Source: Mauremys mutica
Taxonomy: Eukaryota > Chordata > Testudines > Geoemydidae
Reading direction: 5' to 3'
NCBI RefSeq assembly: GCF_020497125.1
Contig: NC_059094.1
Span: 4,443,733 to 4,507,732, forward strand
DNA: 64,000 nucleotides
Below are positions 1 to 11,171 of the stretch, in pieces (the stretch's first letter is position 1; every line of letters begins with the position of its first letter). A program made the translations under genes and the position numbers. The notes under the pieces are model-generated. The model did no database searches and was not told the DNA's origin. It worked only from the letters and a program-made list of their open reading frames with translations.

Positions 1-110
1 TGTCATACAGGAGGCCTGTGATATGCAGGGGTCAGATTAGATGCTCTAATGATCTCTTCTGGCCATCAAGTTGACTAATTTCTGAAAAACTGAGGGGAGC
101 ATTGGGAGCA
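1..110 (+). repeat. CR1-type LINE, 3' end fragment (cut by window edge)
   Basis: The sequence reads like the 3' untranslated tail of a CR1 LINE, with the usual 'gtcagattagatg...' and 'cttctggccat' phrases. The mirrored copy at about 60,715-60,823 continues into a longer minus-strand CR1 piece ending near 61,290, so the outer end of the arm lies inside or close to this element. Confidence 0.6.
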
Positions 111-442
111 GCGTCTGATGTTTTCCTGTCTAGCCAGCTTGCTTCCTAGAATGAACACTCCTTGAGTGGGGTGATCCCCAGGGAGTAGCTCAAACCTCCA
201 AAGTGCCTGGCCAGGGGCAGGACATTAGCCCAGCAAGGGAGGGGTGTGGCAGTGACATCACAAAGGCCTTTGGCAGGACCTCAGGCTATTGGTCAAAGGT
301 GGTGGGGAGGTGGTGACCTCACAGAGAGATGCTGACATCAGCCAGGCAGGACAGGGGCGAGGGGCCAGGGAAACCTCAGAGACTCCCGTGGCTTTGCTTC
401 AGCGAGTCTCCTTCTCCAGGTCTCTCTTTGAGGACTGAAAGA

Positions 443-532
443 GCATTCGGGTTCACGTACGGGAGCGCCAGGAGGAACCTCTTTCCAGTTTTCTCCTTCC
501 CCGTAGTGATTTTACTAGAAAACAGACGTCCC
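443..532 (+). repeat. About 90-bp segment repeated near both ends of the arm (outer copy)
   Basis: This segment, from 'gcattcgggttcacg' to 'aaaacagacgtcc', is about 85 % identical by eye to 18,738-18,825 in the same orientation. Because of the inverted duplication, further copies lie near 60,292-60,381 and 41,928-42,015. I do not recognise the family. It may simply be a dispersed repeat that happens to sit at both ends of the arm. Confidence 0.6.
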
Positions 533-800
533 TGTTTAGAAGGTAGGAGCCTCCTTGAGGTCTGAAACCTGTTCAGTCTGATCCATCTGGTGACAGTTGA
601 ATTCTAGGCAAGGAAAACACGAGCTTAAGGGGGCAGAATTTTATTCCACACCTGAGATTTTGTCCCTTAGAATCACTGGGGACATTAGGGTTTGTCCTTT
701 TTGTTTCACCTTTTCCTCTGTCCATCCCTCCCTCCCTCCTTTCTCTTCGTCTCTTGCTTCGTTTGTCCTTTCTCCTGTTCCCCTCCCAACACCAGGAGAG

Positions 801-829
801 TGGTGTGTGTGTGTGTGTGTGTGTGTGTT
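801..829 (+). repeat. (TG)n microsatellite
   Basis: An uninterrupted TG run of about 28 bp. The arm 2 counterpart (59,984-60,023) is longer and interrupted, so the two copies have changed length independently. Open reading frames across it are artefacts of the repeat. Confidence 0.9.
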
Positions 830-1267
830 GCGGGGGAGTGCCCTGCAGCTCCCACTGTGGGAGGTCCACCCAAAAATGTGGGGCTGAAATTGTGCTCGGG
901 CAATGATCCCACCAGTGACCTGGGCCATCCTTTGGGCTCTCTGGGGAGAACCCTCAGCCTCCCGTCCTCAGTCTCTACCCTGATTGGCTGAGCAGGGGGT
1001 TATTGACAGGGAGGAGACTCCCGTCCTTGTTGTTCTCTTTTAAGACCAAGGAAATAAGTCATAACCAGTCATATGTTTGACAAATTTTGCTGCTTTGCTG
1101 CATTAATGGTCTCTGAGCAGTTCATGATTCTCTCTAACGTTGCAGTTCTCCTAAAATACTTGCTGAATAATTACTGTGCACTGTTGTTGGTCTGGAGCTC
1201 ATCCGAGAGCACTTTATTCAGGTCATTCAATGTATGAAATTCAAGATCCAATGATTAGTTTGAAAAT

Positions 1268-1440
1268 CAGAGCTCTTGGGTCCTCTTCCCAACTCTGCCA
1301 CTGACTGGCAGTGTGACCTAAGACAAGTCAATTCTCCTTTCTCAGCCTTAGCTTCTCCCTCTTTCAAGTAGAGATAATAATGATCCGCTCCTACCTACCT
1401 CACGGTGGGTGGAGGATAGGAATCCATTGGAGAGTGTCAC
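1268..1440 (+). repeat. MIR-like SINE fragment
   Basis: It contains the core order typical of MIR SINEs: 'tctgccactgactggcagtg', then 'gtgacctaagacaagtca', 'tctcagccttagcttctc' and a 'gataataatgat' segment followed by 'cctacctcac'. Diverged and old. Mirrored at about 59,376-59,548. Confidence 0.75.
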
Positions 1441-1844
1441 TAGGAGCAGTGCATAATATGAGGTGTCCTATCACGTTTACTCAGAGCAGATTATGACATA
1501 ATAGAATAGCTGAAATAGTCTATTTTCTTTGTATTTTTTTATTTTGAAATTAAGAGCAGCAACTACTTAGCTCAGACTGAAGCATCTTATCTAATTTTTG
1601 AGATCTAAGTGTCTCCTCTTTGTGTGCGACGAGACAATTTAACACAATGTGACAAACAGGAGATGCTTTTGTTTTGCAACAAAATCTTTTTGCAAAGAAC
1701 CTTCATCCCACTTGTTATGATTTCGAGAAACAAACTGGTTTAGTCTTAATGGGATTTTCTGACAGAAATGGTTTCAATGACATTTCCCCACCATCTCGAT
1801 TCCTGGGCTCTATCCCTGCCTCTGGGGGTTTATCATCTGTTAGA

Positions 1845-1985
1845 ACAGGAGGAGGCAGGACTGGTGGCTTCTCTTTCTGGCTCTGCCACCGCCTTGCTGT
1901 GTAGGCCCTTGGGGAGGTCACTTCCCGTCTCTGTACCTCAGGCTCCTCCCCATCTGTCCAATGCAAACAGGGACAGTTCTTGAAA
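1845..1985 (+). repeat. MIR-like SINE fragment
   Basis: A 'ggctctgccaccgccttgctgtgta' type core is followed by 'aggtcacttcccgtctctg' and 'cctcaggctcctccccatctgt', the MIR order. Mirrored at about 58,830-58,970 on the minus strand. Confidence 0.65.
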
Positions 1986-2229
1986 TCTGGGCAGTTGTGA
2001 GCCTGAGTGAGATAAGGGGCGTTAAAGCCCTCTGTGAAGGAGAAAGGGGAGTTTCACAGTGTTTAGCACCAAGGAATTCTAAAGTTTGCTCAAATGTCTA
2101 GTCTGTGGAAACAAGAAATGGTCGGGGCCAAACCTTTTAACCACTGCCTTTTTTAAAGCCCATTCAGGGATGTGAGTGAGTCCCTGTCTTTTAGGTACCT
2201 GGGGTTCTTTGCCAGCAGGAGAGAAGAGG

Positions 2230-2935
2230 TTCCTGCCACCATTTTTGTGGCCTTAACAAACCAGGTGTTGTGCCCCAGTTCTCGTCTGAGATCCCTGAAA
2301 AAGAACATCTTCCCATCCATGAACAAGACAGGACCTATCTTTCAAAGGGGAACAAAGAGAACCCTGGGACTTACAGACTAGCTAGCCTCACTTCCATAGC
2401 TGGAGAGATCCTGCAATACATTCTTAAACCAGCAGTTTGTCAGCAGCACCTACAGGATAATTTGGTTCTTAGGACTAGTGAGCATGGATTTGTCAAGAAC
2501 AAATCATTCCAAACCAATCCTCTTTCCTTCTTTGGCAGGGTTCCGGGCCTAGTGCAGGTGGGTAAACAGTAGATGGGATCTATCTTGGGGTTACTAAGGC
2601 TTTTGACACAGCCCCATAGGACAGTCTCACAAGCAAACGAGGGAAATGCGGGCTAGATGCAATCAGTGTAATGTGGGTGCAGAGCTGGTTGAAAGCCCAG
2701 ACTCCAAGAGCCCTTCTCCACGTCTGGCTGTCCAATGGAGAAGGTGCACCTGGTGGGTCTGGCAGGGATCAGTCCGGGGTCTGGTACTATTCAATATTTT
2801 CATGAATGATTTGGAAGATGGACTGGAGAGCGTGCTGCTAAAATGTGCAACTGACACCAAGCACTCTGGAGCACAGGATTGGGATTCAAAATGCCCGTAA
2901 CAAATTGGAGAATTGGTCTTCTTGAGCCACACTCC
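2230..2935 (+). pseudogene. Decayed CR1-clade LINE reverse transcriptase fragment
   Basis: Two short reading frames in sequence preserve LINE RT phrases. At about 2,270-2,572 there is 'YLSKGNKENPGTYRLASL', which aligns with the conserved 'NYRPISLTS' region of CR1-clade RTs. At about 2,646-2,900 there is 'GSVRGLVLFNIFMNDLED', which corresponds to the 'PQGSVLGPxLFNIFINDL' block. The Asp-Asp catalytic pair is degraded ('CATDTK'). Frames are broken and there is no complete ORF. This is an old 5'-truncated insertion that predates the arm duplication, because arm 2 carries the same decayed copy at 57,885-58,590. Confidence 0.8.
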
Positions 2936-3319
2936 ATGGCTGGGCCCCTCTCTCTAGACTGGGCTGAAGTGAAACCCCAGAGCCAAACCCTCCTCCTCCT
3001 GGGCCATGCGCTCCGCCCTGGAATGCTCAGATGCTGCTTAGCGCTGTCAGAGCAGCTTTGGCTGGGGGATTCTCCCAGCACTTTCCAGTATTAAATCCCC
3101 CTTTGACTGCTGGGGACAGAGCCCTAGAGGGGGGAGCAACTTGCCCAGAGTCCCCCAGGAAAAGGAAAACAACCAGCTGTGGAACCAATAGGAAACCCAG
3201 CAATGGAACCCAGGAGTCCTGACTCCCAGTCCCCTGGCCCGGTCACTCCAGCGGAGCTCACTCGCTCTCAAAGGCAGGGGGAGCGGCCATGAGGGCTGCT
3301 TGTAACTGCCAGCTGTGGG

Positions 3320-3450
3320 AGGGAGTGTGCAGCAGTGGTTAGTGAAGGGGCCTGGAAAGGAGGACTGCTGGGTCCCATCCCTACTTCTGACCCTTGGTGT
3401 GACCCTGAGCCAGTAGCTTCCCCTCCCCAGGCCTGTTTCTCATCAGTGGG
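3320..3450 (+). repeat. MIR-like SINE fragment
   Basis: The segment around 'gtgcagcagtggttagtg', then 'gggtcccatccctacttctgac' and 'gtgtgaccctgagccag...cttcccctccccaggcctg' follows the MIR order. Mirrored near 57,365-57,490. Between it and the first MROH coding exon (3,450-4,504) I see only a possible non-coding exon at about 3,630-3,788, with acceptor 'ttttcacag' and donor 'gcaa|gtgagt'. Confidence 0.6.
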
Positions 3451-4504
3451 GTTGGGGGCGCAGTCCCGACAGCCCAGGGGGGTTGGGAGGCTCCAGGAAG
3501 GTGTGTAAAGTGCTGGGATGTCAGGATCTGGAGGCGCTGTCACCCCCGCACTAGGGTGATGTTCTGCACCCCCTGCTGCTGGCCGAGTTTCTCCGTCCTT
3601 GGCAATAAGACAGACTCTTCTTTTCACAGCCAGCCGATCGCCCAGTGCCATCACCCTGCCTGCTGGCTGGGCAGGGTAACTCCTCAGGTCACCACCCCCC
3701 CTCCAGCCTGCCTTGGGCTTGGGGAGTGAGGAGAAGGGCGAGGGACGAACCTGAACATCCTCCATCCATCGCTCCGTCACCAGAGCAAGTGAGTGGCATT
3801 AGGGTTCCCCGGTGGTGTCCCCTGTCTGTCTGGGGAGAGGCAGAAAGAGGGGGAGAGAATCTCTCCCAAAGGAGATTGGATTTGCAAACAGCCCCCAGGA
3901 GCCCCTCGCTCTCAGACCGGGGAGGGGCTTCTCCAGAGCCGTCTCCACTGTGCTTGGAAAGGTCCCAGCAATGGGGCTCCCAGCCCTTCCCTTGTGGGAG
4001 ACTGTTCCCCAGGCTGAGAGTCTCTGAGCTGGGCCAGACCCGGTGAGCTGCTGAGCATGGAAATCAATGGGAACCGAGGGGGCCCTGGCCTTGCTATGCC
4101 GAGGGACTTTGAAGGGGGGATGGTTTCCCAGGAGAAGTCCAGACTCCTGGCTTCTCTTCCTTCTCTAGCCTGGGCGGGGGGTGGGGGTGGGGGAGTGTGG
4201 CCTGGGCTGGCAGGAGGGAGCTGCTTGTCCAAAGTGACTGATGGTCTTTGTGACTGACCCCAGTGCTCGAAAAGGACGAGACTCCCCGGTTCTTGCAGCC
4301 CCAGGGATGACGAGGGGGAGCGCTGATGGGGAGCAGGTCATGCAATGAACTCCTGCCAGTGTGTGTAGCCTGCACTCCCTGCACCCCTGTGGGGGGAGGA
4401 GGAGCTGCTCTGGCTGGGGCAGGGATGGAGAAGGACCAAACAGGCTGGTTAGTGAGAGGCTGCCCTGACCCCAGACTCACGCCCGCTCCCCGCTCAGTTC
4501 CAGG

Positions 4505-7500
4505 ATGGCCGGGCTCCTGAGGATGTTCAGGAAGAAGGCTCTGAAGGTGGCCCCAGAGCCTGAGGGGAGCAGCTGCCATCTTCCCCAGGAGCAGAGCGGC
4601 CCCTCTGTCCCCGCTGGCGGGGAAGGAGCTCCCGGCCGGACCAGGAGGTGGAAGTTCCCAGCCTTCTGGAAGAGGAAACCTGCTCCCGGCGCAGGCGCCG
4701 AGGTGGGAGAGGCACTGGCCAGGCCAAAATGGAGCTGGTCCAGGATGCGGCTGGGCAGGCAGGACCCAGCCCAGGAGCGCAACCGGGCAGGGTGGCTCCG
4801 GGGCTTGTTATGTGGGCAGCAGCGGCCCCAGGAGCCCAGCCCCGATTTCCATCAGGAGGCATCGCCCAGCCCGGTCAGTGGGGACCTTCCAGCCTTCCCA
4901 GGGCAGGAGGTGGAGGATCCCTCTCCCAGCCCCAGCAGCTCGGCCCGCTCCCCATGGGACAGCAGCAGCGCCTGCGACTCGGACAGCAGCTCGGCCGACG
5001 GACGCTTCTGCTTCGTTCAAGGTGAGGAGCCAGGCTGGGCTCAGGGAGGGGTGAGGAGGGGGCTGTGAACACCCTGGGCCCAGGCCCTCGAGCAGTGCTC
5101 TGGGGGCGGGTCCCCAGCCCAGGGGTCTGGCCTGAGCCACGTGAACCCCACTGACACTAGATGCTGCCACATTGGTCCTTGCTGCTCCATTGGGTGGGGG
5201 GAGGCACCTCCCAGGGAGTCCAGGACTGAGGGGGGGTCTCTTTGCTATGGGCTCCTGAAGGAGTTGGGGGCTGACGACATCACTGAGGGGGGGAGTGTGG
5301 GGCCCGAGCTGCCCTATGTCCCGGAGGTGGGAAGGGGGCACAATGTCCCACCATGCCCCTGTCCTTCCCCCGAGTGGCAGCAGGAGTCACCCTGTCCCCT
5401 TCTCTCCCTGGTGCAGGGTCCGCCAGGGCCTCTGAGGACGAGCAGGAGCAGGAGGAGGAGGAGGAGGAGGAGGAATGGGTCGACGTGGTAACAGAGGAGG
5501 CTGCTCTCAAAAACATCCGAGAGCAGCTCCAGGGCCGAGAAAAGGTACAAACATTCCCCAGCTGTGCTGGAACCGAGATTGTCCTGCTCCTTCCCAGCAT
5601 CCCGACCCGCTGCAGAGGGTCTTGGCCCTCATGAGCCACCACCCCTAATGGGGACCTTTCTCCTCCATGATCTGGGACCCCCAAGCTGGGGGTGTTTGTC
5701 ACACACCAGCCAGGGTCTCCTCCCCCCACAGGCACTGTCCCAGTTCCTGACCCTGCTTGTGCAGGAGTCGTGGGTGATTTGGACACTAGGCGGGTCCCCA
5801 CTATCCCCCATTCAGGCCTAAGTCCTGCAGCTGGTGTGGCTGGGGCAGGGAGGTCCCTGGCTAACTGGCTCTCTCTCCCCTAACCCCACTCCTGGTGGGC
5901 GCAGGACGAGGCGCAGCAGCTCGTGTTCCTGCACGCCATCCACCCCGCGTGTCTCGCTGCACAGCAGAGAGGGCAGGACACATTGGAGCCGCGCTGCTGC
6001 AAGGCAGCTGTGGTGGAGAGGATTGTGGTGAGTGAGACACAGTGCCCGGCAGCTGGAGGGTGGACAGAGACACGGGAGGGGCAGGGGTCTCCCTGGGCCG
6101 ATGGTTGGGGAATGGCTGGTGGTGGAGGGGCAGCTGAGGGCAGGGATTGCTGGGGCTGCAGATTGGGGAGAAGAGACAGGAGAACGAGTGGGCAGGAATC
6201 GGAGGAGCGGGAGGCAGCTGGGGGGACACTGCTGGTTGTGTGGGGCCCTGGCTGTGTAATCTCCTCCATGGGAAGTGTCAGTGAGGCCCAAATCTCACCT
6301 GCTCCTTTGTCTCCTTTGTCTCTCCCAGGAGCTCATTGAGGAGCTTCCTGATGACTCTCCACCCGGCGCCGTCCTGGCCAACTGCCTGATCGCTGTGGCC
6401 AACCTCAGGTACCGAGACCCTCCTGCCCGGTTCCCCTAACCCCGGTGCTGCTCAGGCCCATGGCTGGGAGTCACTGCCCCTCCCACTCCCAGGTCACCTC
6501 CCAAGGATGGCTTCTCTGGCAGAGGTGGCAGGAAGGGTCACTCCCTCTCCTGACTGCTCTGTTCTTTTCACTCCAGTAACATTGCAATGGCTTTGGGGAG
6601 AGGCTGACTGCCAGGATCAGATACAGGAGAGGCAGCAGGGTTCAGGGAACAGGCGCCATTCCTGCCCTGCCATTGCCTGTCTGGGAAACCTTGGCCTTAT
6701 TGTTCCCTGGTTCGGTGCCTCAGTTTCTGCTCTCGCCAGCCTCTGCCTGTTTCCCTGCAGTTTCACGTCCGTGTCGGTGCCAATCCCACCTCCGCACTGC
6801 ACAGTCTAATATTGGCTCCTCTCTCTTGCCAGCACCATGACACCTGCCTTGGAGCCGGAGCTGGAGACCCACCTCCTCCGAGCTACCCTGCATGCCGTTT
6901 TCACCCTGGACACGCGGACGGACACCACCCAAGTCCAGGTAGATCAGCTAAATCATGGATTGAGGAGCCAGCTCTCATCCTGCCACGAATCCTTGCTAAT
7001 TGCCTGCAGTGGGATGAGAATGAGAGAGGCCAGGATATGTGTTTGGGGGTCTCACCAGTGCTTCCCAGAGACCCCTCTTCCCATCCTGTGGCAGGTGTAG
7101 CCCCACTTTCCCTAAGTCTGACCCATGGTTCTCCCTTTCTTTGCAGGATCTGCATAGGGTCATGCCAGACCTCCTGGACGCCATGCTGGGGAACCTGCTG
7201 GCAAAGTCCCCAGATACCATCAAGCTCCACTACATCTTGGAGGTGAGCCCGATGAGAGGGGTGGGGGCAATTTTACCTTAACTCTTCCATCCATTTTCCA
7301 GTCTGTCCTCCTAGATGGCCCCCAGTGGGGTGTCCTTGCTCAGGGCAGTCAGTGCAATGCAGTGTCAGGCCCTTCCTCCTTGAAGGACAGAGGAAGGAGC
7401 TGGGACTTCAAGCCAGAGCTCTGCTTGGTTCTGTTGAGCACTAACCAGGGGGCCCCTGGCTGGCTTGGGGAGTGAGAGTCTGAACCCCTCCTGTGAGATC

Positions 7501-10477
7501 CAGAAGATGGTCCTCAGAGAAGAGTCACAGGCTCGTTCCTAGAGAAACAGGAGGGCCCCAGAGAATCAGCCCTTGTCTCTGTCTGACAGGCCCCGAGATT
7601 CCTGGGGGGATTGTGTTCCCGCTCAGTCCCTTCACCCAACCAAGGACTTGAGAGCCAGGGAGGGCTGAGGGGTCTGTCTCCTTCCTGGTGAGCTGTTCAG
7701 GAATCAGGAGTTCAGGGAGGATGGGACCAGCCCCGCCACTGAGCATTTTCCCAATCTAGAGAGACAATGACAAGTTGTGACCTGCAGGATACAAGCATCG
7801 TCCTGAGGGCAACAATCCCCTTCTAAAGCTCTGCGATCAATGAATCAGATATTCCACCCGCATACAATGTCTCAGCCCCCGGGGACGGGGAGGGGCTCAT
7901 TAGCACAACACATGCACCCGCCCATTCATCCTCAGCTGCCTCCTTTCCCCACAGCACATTAACTACTGGATGGTGTCCAGGGTGTCGCGCGAGAGAGCCA
8001 GGGCCATTAGGAGCAGCGCGACCCTGCTCACCTCCATCATCACCCTCCCTGACTTCGACGTAAGTGGCCTCTGACCCCAGCTTCCTGACTCCAGGCGGGG
8101 GTGGGCTGGCTCCAAGGGGCTGTAGGATCTGCTGCTGCAGGGGCTGTGGGTTAGGAGTGTTCCTCTTGGGGAGGCAGAGTCAGAGCAGAGAATGAGCCTG
8201 GCTTGAGTCAAGTTCTTCTTGTCCTGGTGAAGCAGGGTGACCAGGCAGCAAGTGTGAAAAATTGGAACAGGGGGTGGGGGGTAATAGGAGCCTATATAAG
8301 AAAAAGACCCAAAAATCGGGACTGTCCCAATAAAATCGGGACATCTGGTCACCCTATGGTGAAGTGGCGACTCTCGCTTTTAAGGGGAGCCTGCTCCAGG
8401 TTCATGCCTTCCTGTCATCCTGGAGCAGCTGGGGAAGCAAATCCTCATGGAGGGCCCTGCCCCCATCCCTGTGCTCCAGGCTTGCTTGCGGGCAGAGAAA
8501 ATTAAGAGTCTAGCTCTAGCTCCTATCCTCCAGCATCTCCTGCCGAGGGGCTGAAGGGGAGTCCTGGCCCAGGCGGGGACTGGGAGCTGACAGGAAAATG
8601 CTGATGGAGTCCCCTCTCCCTCTTCCGTCCATTAGAACTCAGCCGAATTCCCCGAGATGGGTCACCATGTGGCACAGCTGGCTCTGTCCATCGGTGACCC
8701 AGACAAGGACATCAGCCGGCAGGCCAGGGAGGGGATTTTCCGGCTCTACCAACTGTTGCTGCACCAGAGGGGTAAGGAACCCAGCTGGGAAATGGCCCCC
8801 GCTAGACAAGTGAGACTGGGACCCCCACAGCCAATTTGTCTCCGAGTGACCCCGGCTGGAGGACAAGTCTCTCTCTCTCTTTCTGTGTTCTACCCCAGCC
8901 CCTGCAATTCTGTTGGGCCGGGCACACAGCGAGGACTCTGCCCACTGTGCAGCCACCAATGGGATTGGAAGGACACAAGCCCTGCAACCAGAATGACAAA
9001 TGTGTGTGTGTCTCTCTCTTTCCCAGACCTGACCATCCACGAGGCCGAAGAGCTGTGGCTCCGGGACTGGCACCAGGACAGCAGGCTCCTCGGCTATAAA
9101 AACACAGCCAGGGTCGGTGAGGTAAGGCCGCTGTGCCAGGGCATGGCACAGCTCGGGCAGTGCGGGTGGCTGCCTCCTGGAGCCACTAGCCCGAGTTGCC
9201 GTTCTAGTGCAGGATTTGGAGCCTGCTTCTGGGCAATTTGCTGAAGCCTCACGTCCGTTTGGTTTCAGGTCTTTGGAAAGTTATTCTCGGAGGGGCAGAG
9301 ACGCTTCTTCCTGCGTACGGCAGTGCTGGCCATGCACAACCCCCGGCTGCGTGTCAGCCAGGCTGGGCTGCTCCTCACTTACTCCCTCCTGGGGCAAGCC
9401 CAGCAGCTGCTGGGGGACAAGGTGAGCAGCTGCATTAGACTCCGGAGATGGGGGCGGGGCCCAGGCCTCATTCCCATCCTCCGGCCATTGGCCGGCCTGG
9501 CAGCAAGGCGACTGGTGGGGAATGAGAGCGAGAGCAGGTGCTACTGGGAAGGGAGATGAATTCACCTCCATGAGCAGGAGGGAGCCAGCTTGTCCCCGGA
9601 GCAGCTCCAGCCCAGCTCGTTAGCAAGGCTAATGAATGACAAGTATTGCCTCATCACGGACGTATGTTCTTGGGAAGGGCAGCAGCCCTCTGCCAGCCTC
9701 TCCTGTCACCCGAGCCACCAACAGGGCTGCCATCCTGCGGCTTCAGCATTAGTGGCTGGGATGACTTGGGGAAAGGTCGCAACCTCCCCACATCCCACTT
9801 CACTGCTGCCAGAATCCCTCCTCCCCCCCGCCCACCACTAGAGCCCCCTCCCTGCCCAACCTGGGTGGGAGTGGAGGAGAGGGTCTGAGAACTTGAGCCG
9901 TGGATTGGAGGTGGAACAGCTGTCAGGGGCACTGGGGGGAAGGTGGCAGGAGCTCACCCTACAAGCAGGGGAGTTGGCACTGGAGGTCACTAGAAAGGAC
10001 AACAAGACTCCATTCTGGGGGTCAGGAGGGGGACTCCATCCCTCAGAGGTGGGCGGGTGCTGGGTGGAAATGCTGCTGGTCCCAGGTGCCCTTAATCCCC
10101 CGATTCCGCAGGGGTGTCTGAGTCTCTGACGGGTCCTCGTTCCCTTGCAGCAGGAGGAGGTCACCTATAAGGTGACGCAACAACTGCACATCATCCACAA
10201 CTTGCACCAAGTGCCTGAGGCGGTGCAGGAGCTCTGCCTCCGAGGCCACCAGCTACTCCCGCTCCCTGTAAACGAGGAGTGTAGTCAGACTGAGTGGTCT
10301 CCCTCCGAGTGGGAGAGCGAGAGACCCCCTACACGCCCCTTGGAGGGTGAAGCCTATATTGCCCCGCCCCCCTCACCATCAGGACCGGGGCGTGGCCGGA
10401 AGTATAAAAGACTCTGCACAGTGGGGGGAGACCCTGCAAGACAGGAGGACGCTCAGCCTGTTCTCCAGAGGCCCTGA
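4505..10477 (+). CDS. Maestro HEAT-like repeat (MROH) family protein, arm 1 copy, 11 coding exons
   Basis: Coding exons with GT-AG borders and consistent phases lie at 4505-5021, 5417-5544, 5905-6027, 6329-6408, 6833-6938, 7147-7242, 7955-8059, 8636-8771, 9027-9121, 9269-9421 and 10151-10477. They predict about 621 residues without an internal stop. Residues 1-172 are basic then Ser-rich and disordered. Residues 173-215 include an acidic run. From about 216 to 550 the protein is helical and HEAT-like. Motifs recognised as MROH-family are 'LALSIGDPDKDISRQAREG', 'DWHQDSRLLGYKNTARVGE' and 'RVSQAGLLLTYSLLG'. The family forms superhelical scaffolds of uncertain molecular role; it is multi-copy in birds and reptiles. 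I cannot name the member. The ATG at 4505 lies 7 nt after a splice acceptor, implying an upstream untranslated exon. The end of exon 11 (after about residue 555) reads into mobile-element sequence and is probably not ancestral. Confidence 0.85.
6595..6770 (+). repeat. MIR-like sequence in MROH intron
   Basis: The stretch with 'cattcctgccctgccattgcctgtctggg' and 'ttccctggttcggtgcctcag' resembles the MIR core in the intron between coding exons 4 and 5. It is diverged and the call is tentative. The rest of this intron shows nothing else recognisable. Confidence 0.4.
8233..8356 (+). mobile_element. 124-bp hAT-type MITE in MROH intron
   Basis: The terminal inverted repeats 'cagggtgacc' and 'ggtcaccctA' bound a 124-bp element. 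A perfect 8-bp target duplication 'tggtgaag' flanks it (8225-8232 and 8357-8364), which is the hAT hallmark. It has no coding capacity. A same-length relative is at 38,467-38,590 in the spacer, and the mirrored copy is at 52,413-52,536. It sits between coding exons 7 and 8 and should not disturb splicing. Confidence 0.88.
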
Positions 10478-10954
10478 GAGGATCCCCAGGTGTGGACGAG
10501 GACTGGCCCAGAGTCCTCGCTGCGGTTTACTCCAAGGAGCTGGAAGAGGCCTGGAGGCCGCGGGTACCAAACCCTGGGGAGGCAGGAAGTAGCCCAGGGG
10601 CAGCCCCGGAGCAGCCGGCTGCAGAGCCCAGCGCGGCTCAGTCGGCGTGTTGCGGCAGGATCCCCGCCGATGCAGAGGCAGCCAATCCTGCCCCTGCCAG
10701 GACCTTGGGCTGGGACACGGTGGAGTAGGGTGGGCCGAGTGGCTGACCCCCTACACGGTGCAAGGAGGCTCTAGCCCCGCCCAGGCTAGAGCCAGCCCTG
10801 TCAAGACTGTTTGCTCGCTGGCTGCCTGGTTCCACCCATGCCAGAGCCCGTCCTTGAAGACTGGTTGTTTGTGGGCTGCTTGGGCTCTGCCCAGGCCGGA
10901 GCCACTCTGGTAGACTGTGCTGGGGGGCTGACCACTTGAGCGACCCCAGCCCAG
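10271..10954 (+). mobile_element. TATA-bearing element segment into which the last MROH exon runs
   Basis: After the HEAT-like part of MROH exon 11 the sequence becomes GC-rich and promoter-like, with 'tataaaa' at 10,403-10,409. A motif around 10,290-10,335 (through 'gggagagcgagagacc') recurs in the same orientation at about 13,468-13,508, on the far side of the LTR element. This suggests the intervening DNA entered as one or more insertions, or that the motif marks two ends of an element. Arm 2 has 7 extra bases just after the TATA motif. I cannot name the family. Confidence 0.5.
10403..10409 (+). promoter_or_regulatory. Possible TATA box in element sequence
   Basis: A 'tataaaa' heptamer follows a GC-rich stretch with 'ccgcccccc' and 'ggggcgtggccgg', an arrangement like an LTR or polymerase II promoter. 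It lies inside the predicted MROH terminal exon, which supports that stretch being of mobile-element origin. No transcript evidence is available here. Confidence 0.4.
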
Positions 10955-11134
10955 CAGGGCCGGCTCTACCATTTTTACCACCACAGGAAAAACAAAAAGG
11001 CGGCTCGGACTGCCGCCGCCCGAACTGCTGAAGCTGCCCAGACTCTGCTGCCCCAGGAATGGCCGGTTTGCCGCCCCTTAGCATGTGCCTCCCCAGCCAC
11101 GTGCTGGCTCCGCTGGTGCCTGGAGCCGGCCCTG
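10955..11134 (+). mobile_element. 180-bp hAT-type MITE
   Basis: Terminal inverted repeats 'cagggccggctcta' and 'tggagccggccctg' are flanked by a perfect 8-bp direct repeat 'cagcccag' (10,947-10,954 and 11,135-11,142). The element is non-coding. The same terminal family bounds the larger hAT element at 40,219-41,682. The mirrored copy is at 49,619-49,799. Confidence 0.88.
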
Positions 11135-11171
11135 CAGCCCAGGCCGCAGCCTGGTAACGACAGTTGACTAC

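Noticed and set aside
573..928. Overlapping frames on both strands rich in Thr-His or Cys-Val repeats
   Set aside because: They are translations of the (TG)n microsatellite and are not genes. The same applies at 59,735-60,183.
4527..5341. Long minus-strand frames opposite MROH exon 1
   Set aside because: The plus strand carries phased exons with splice sites. The opposite frames are GC-driven shadows without motifs.
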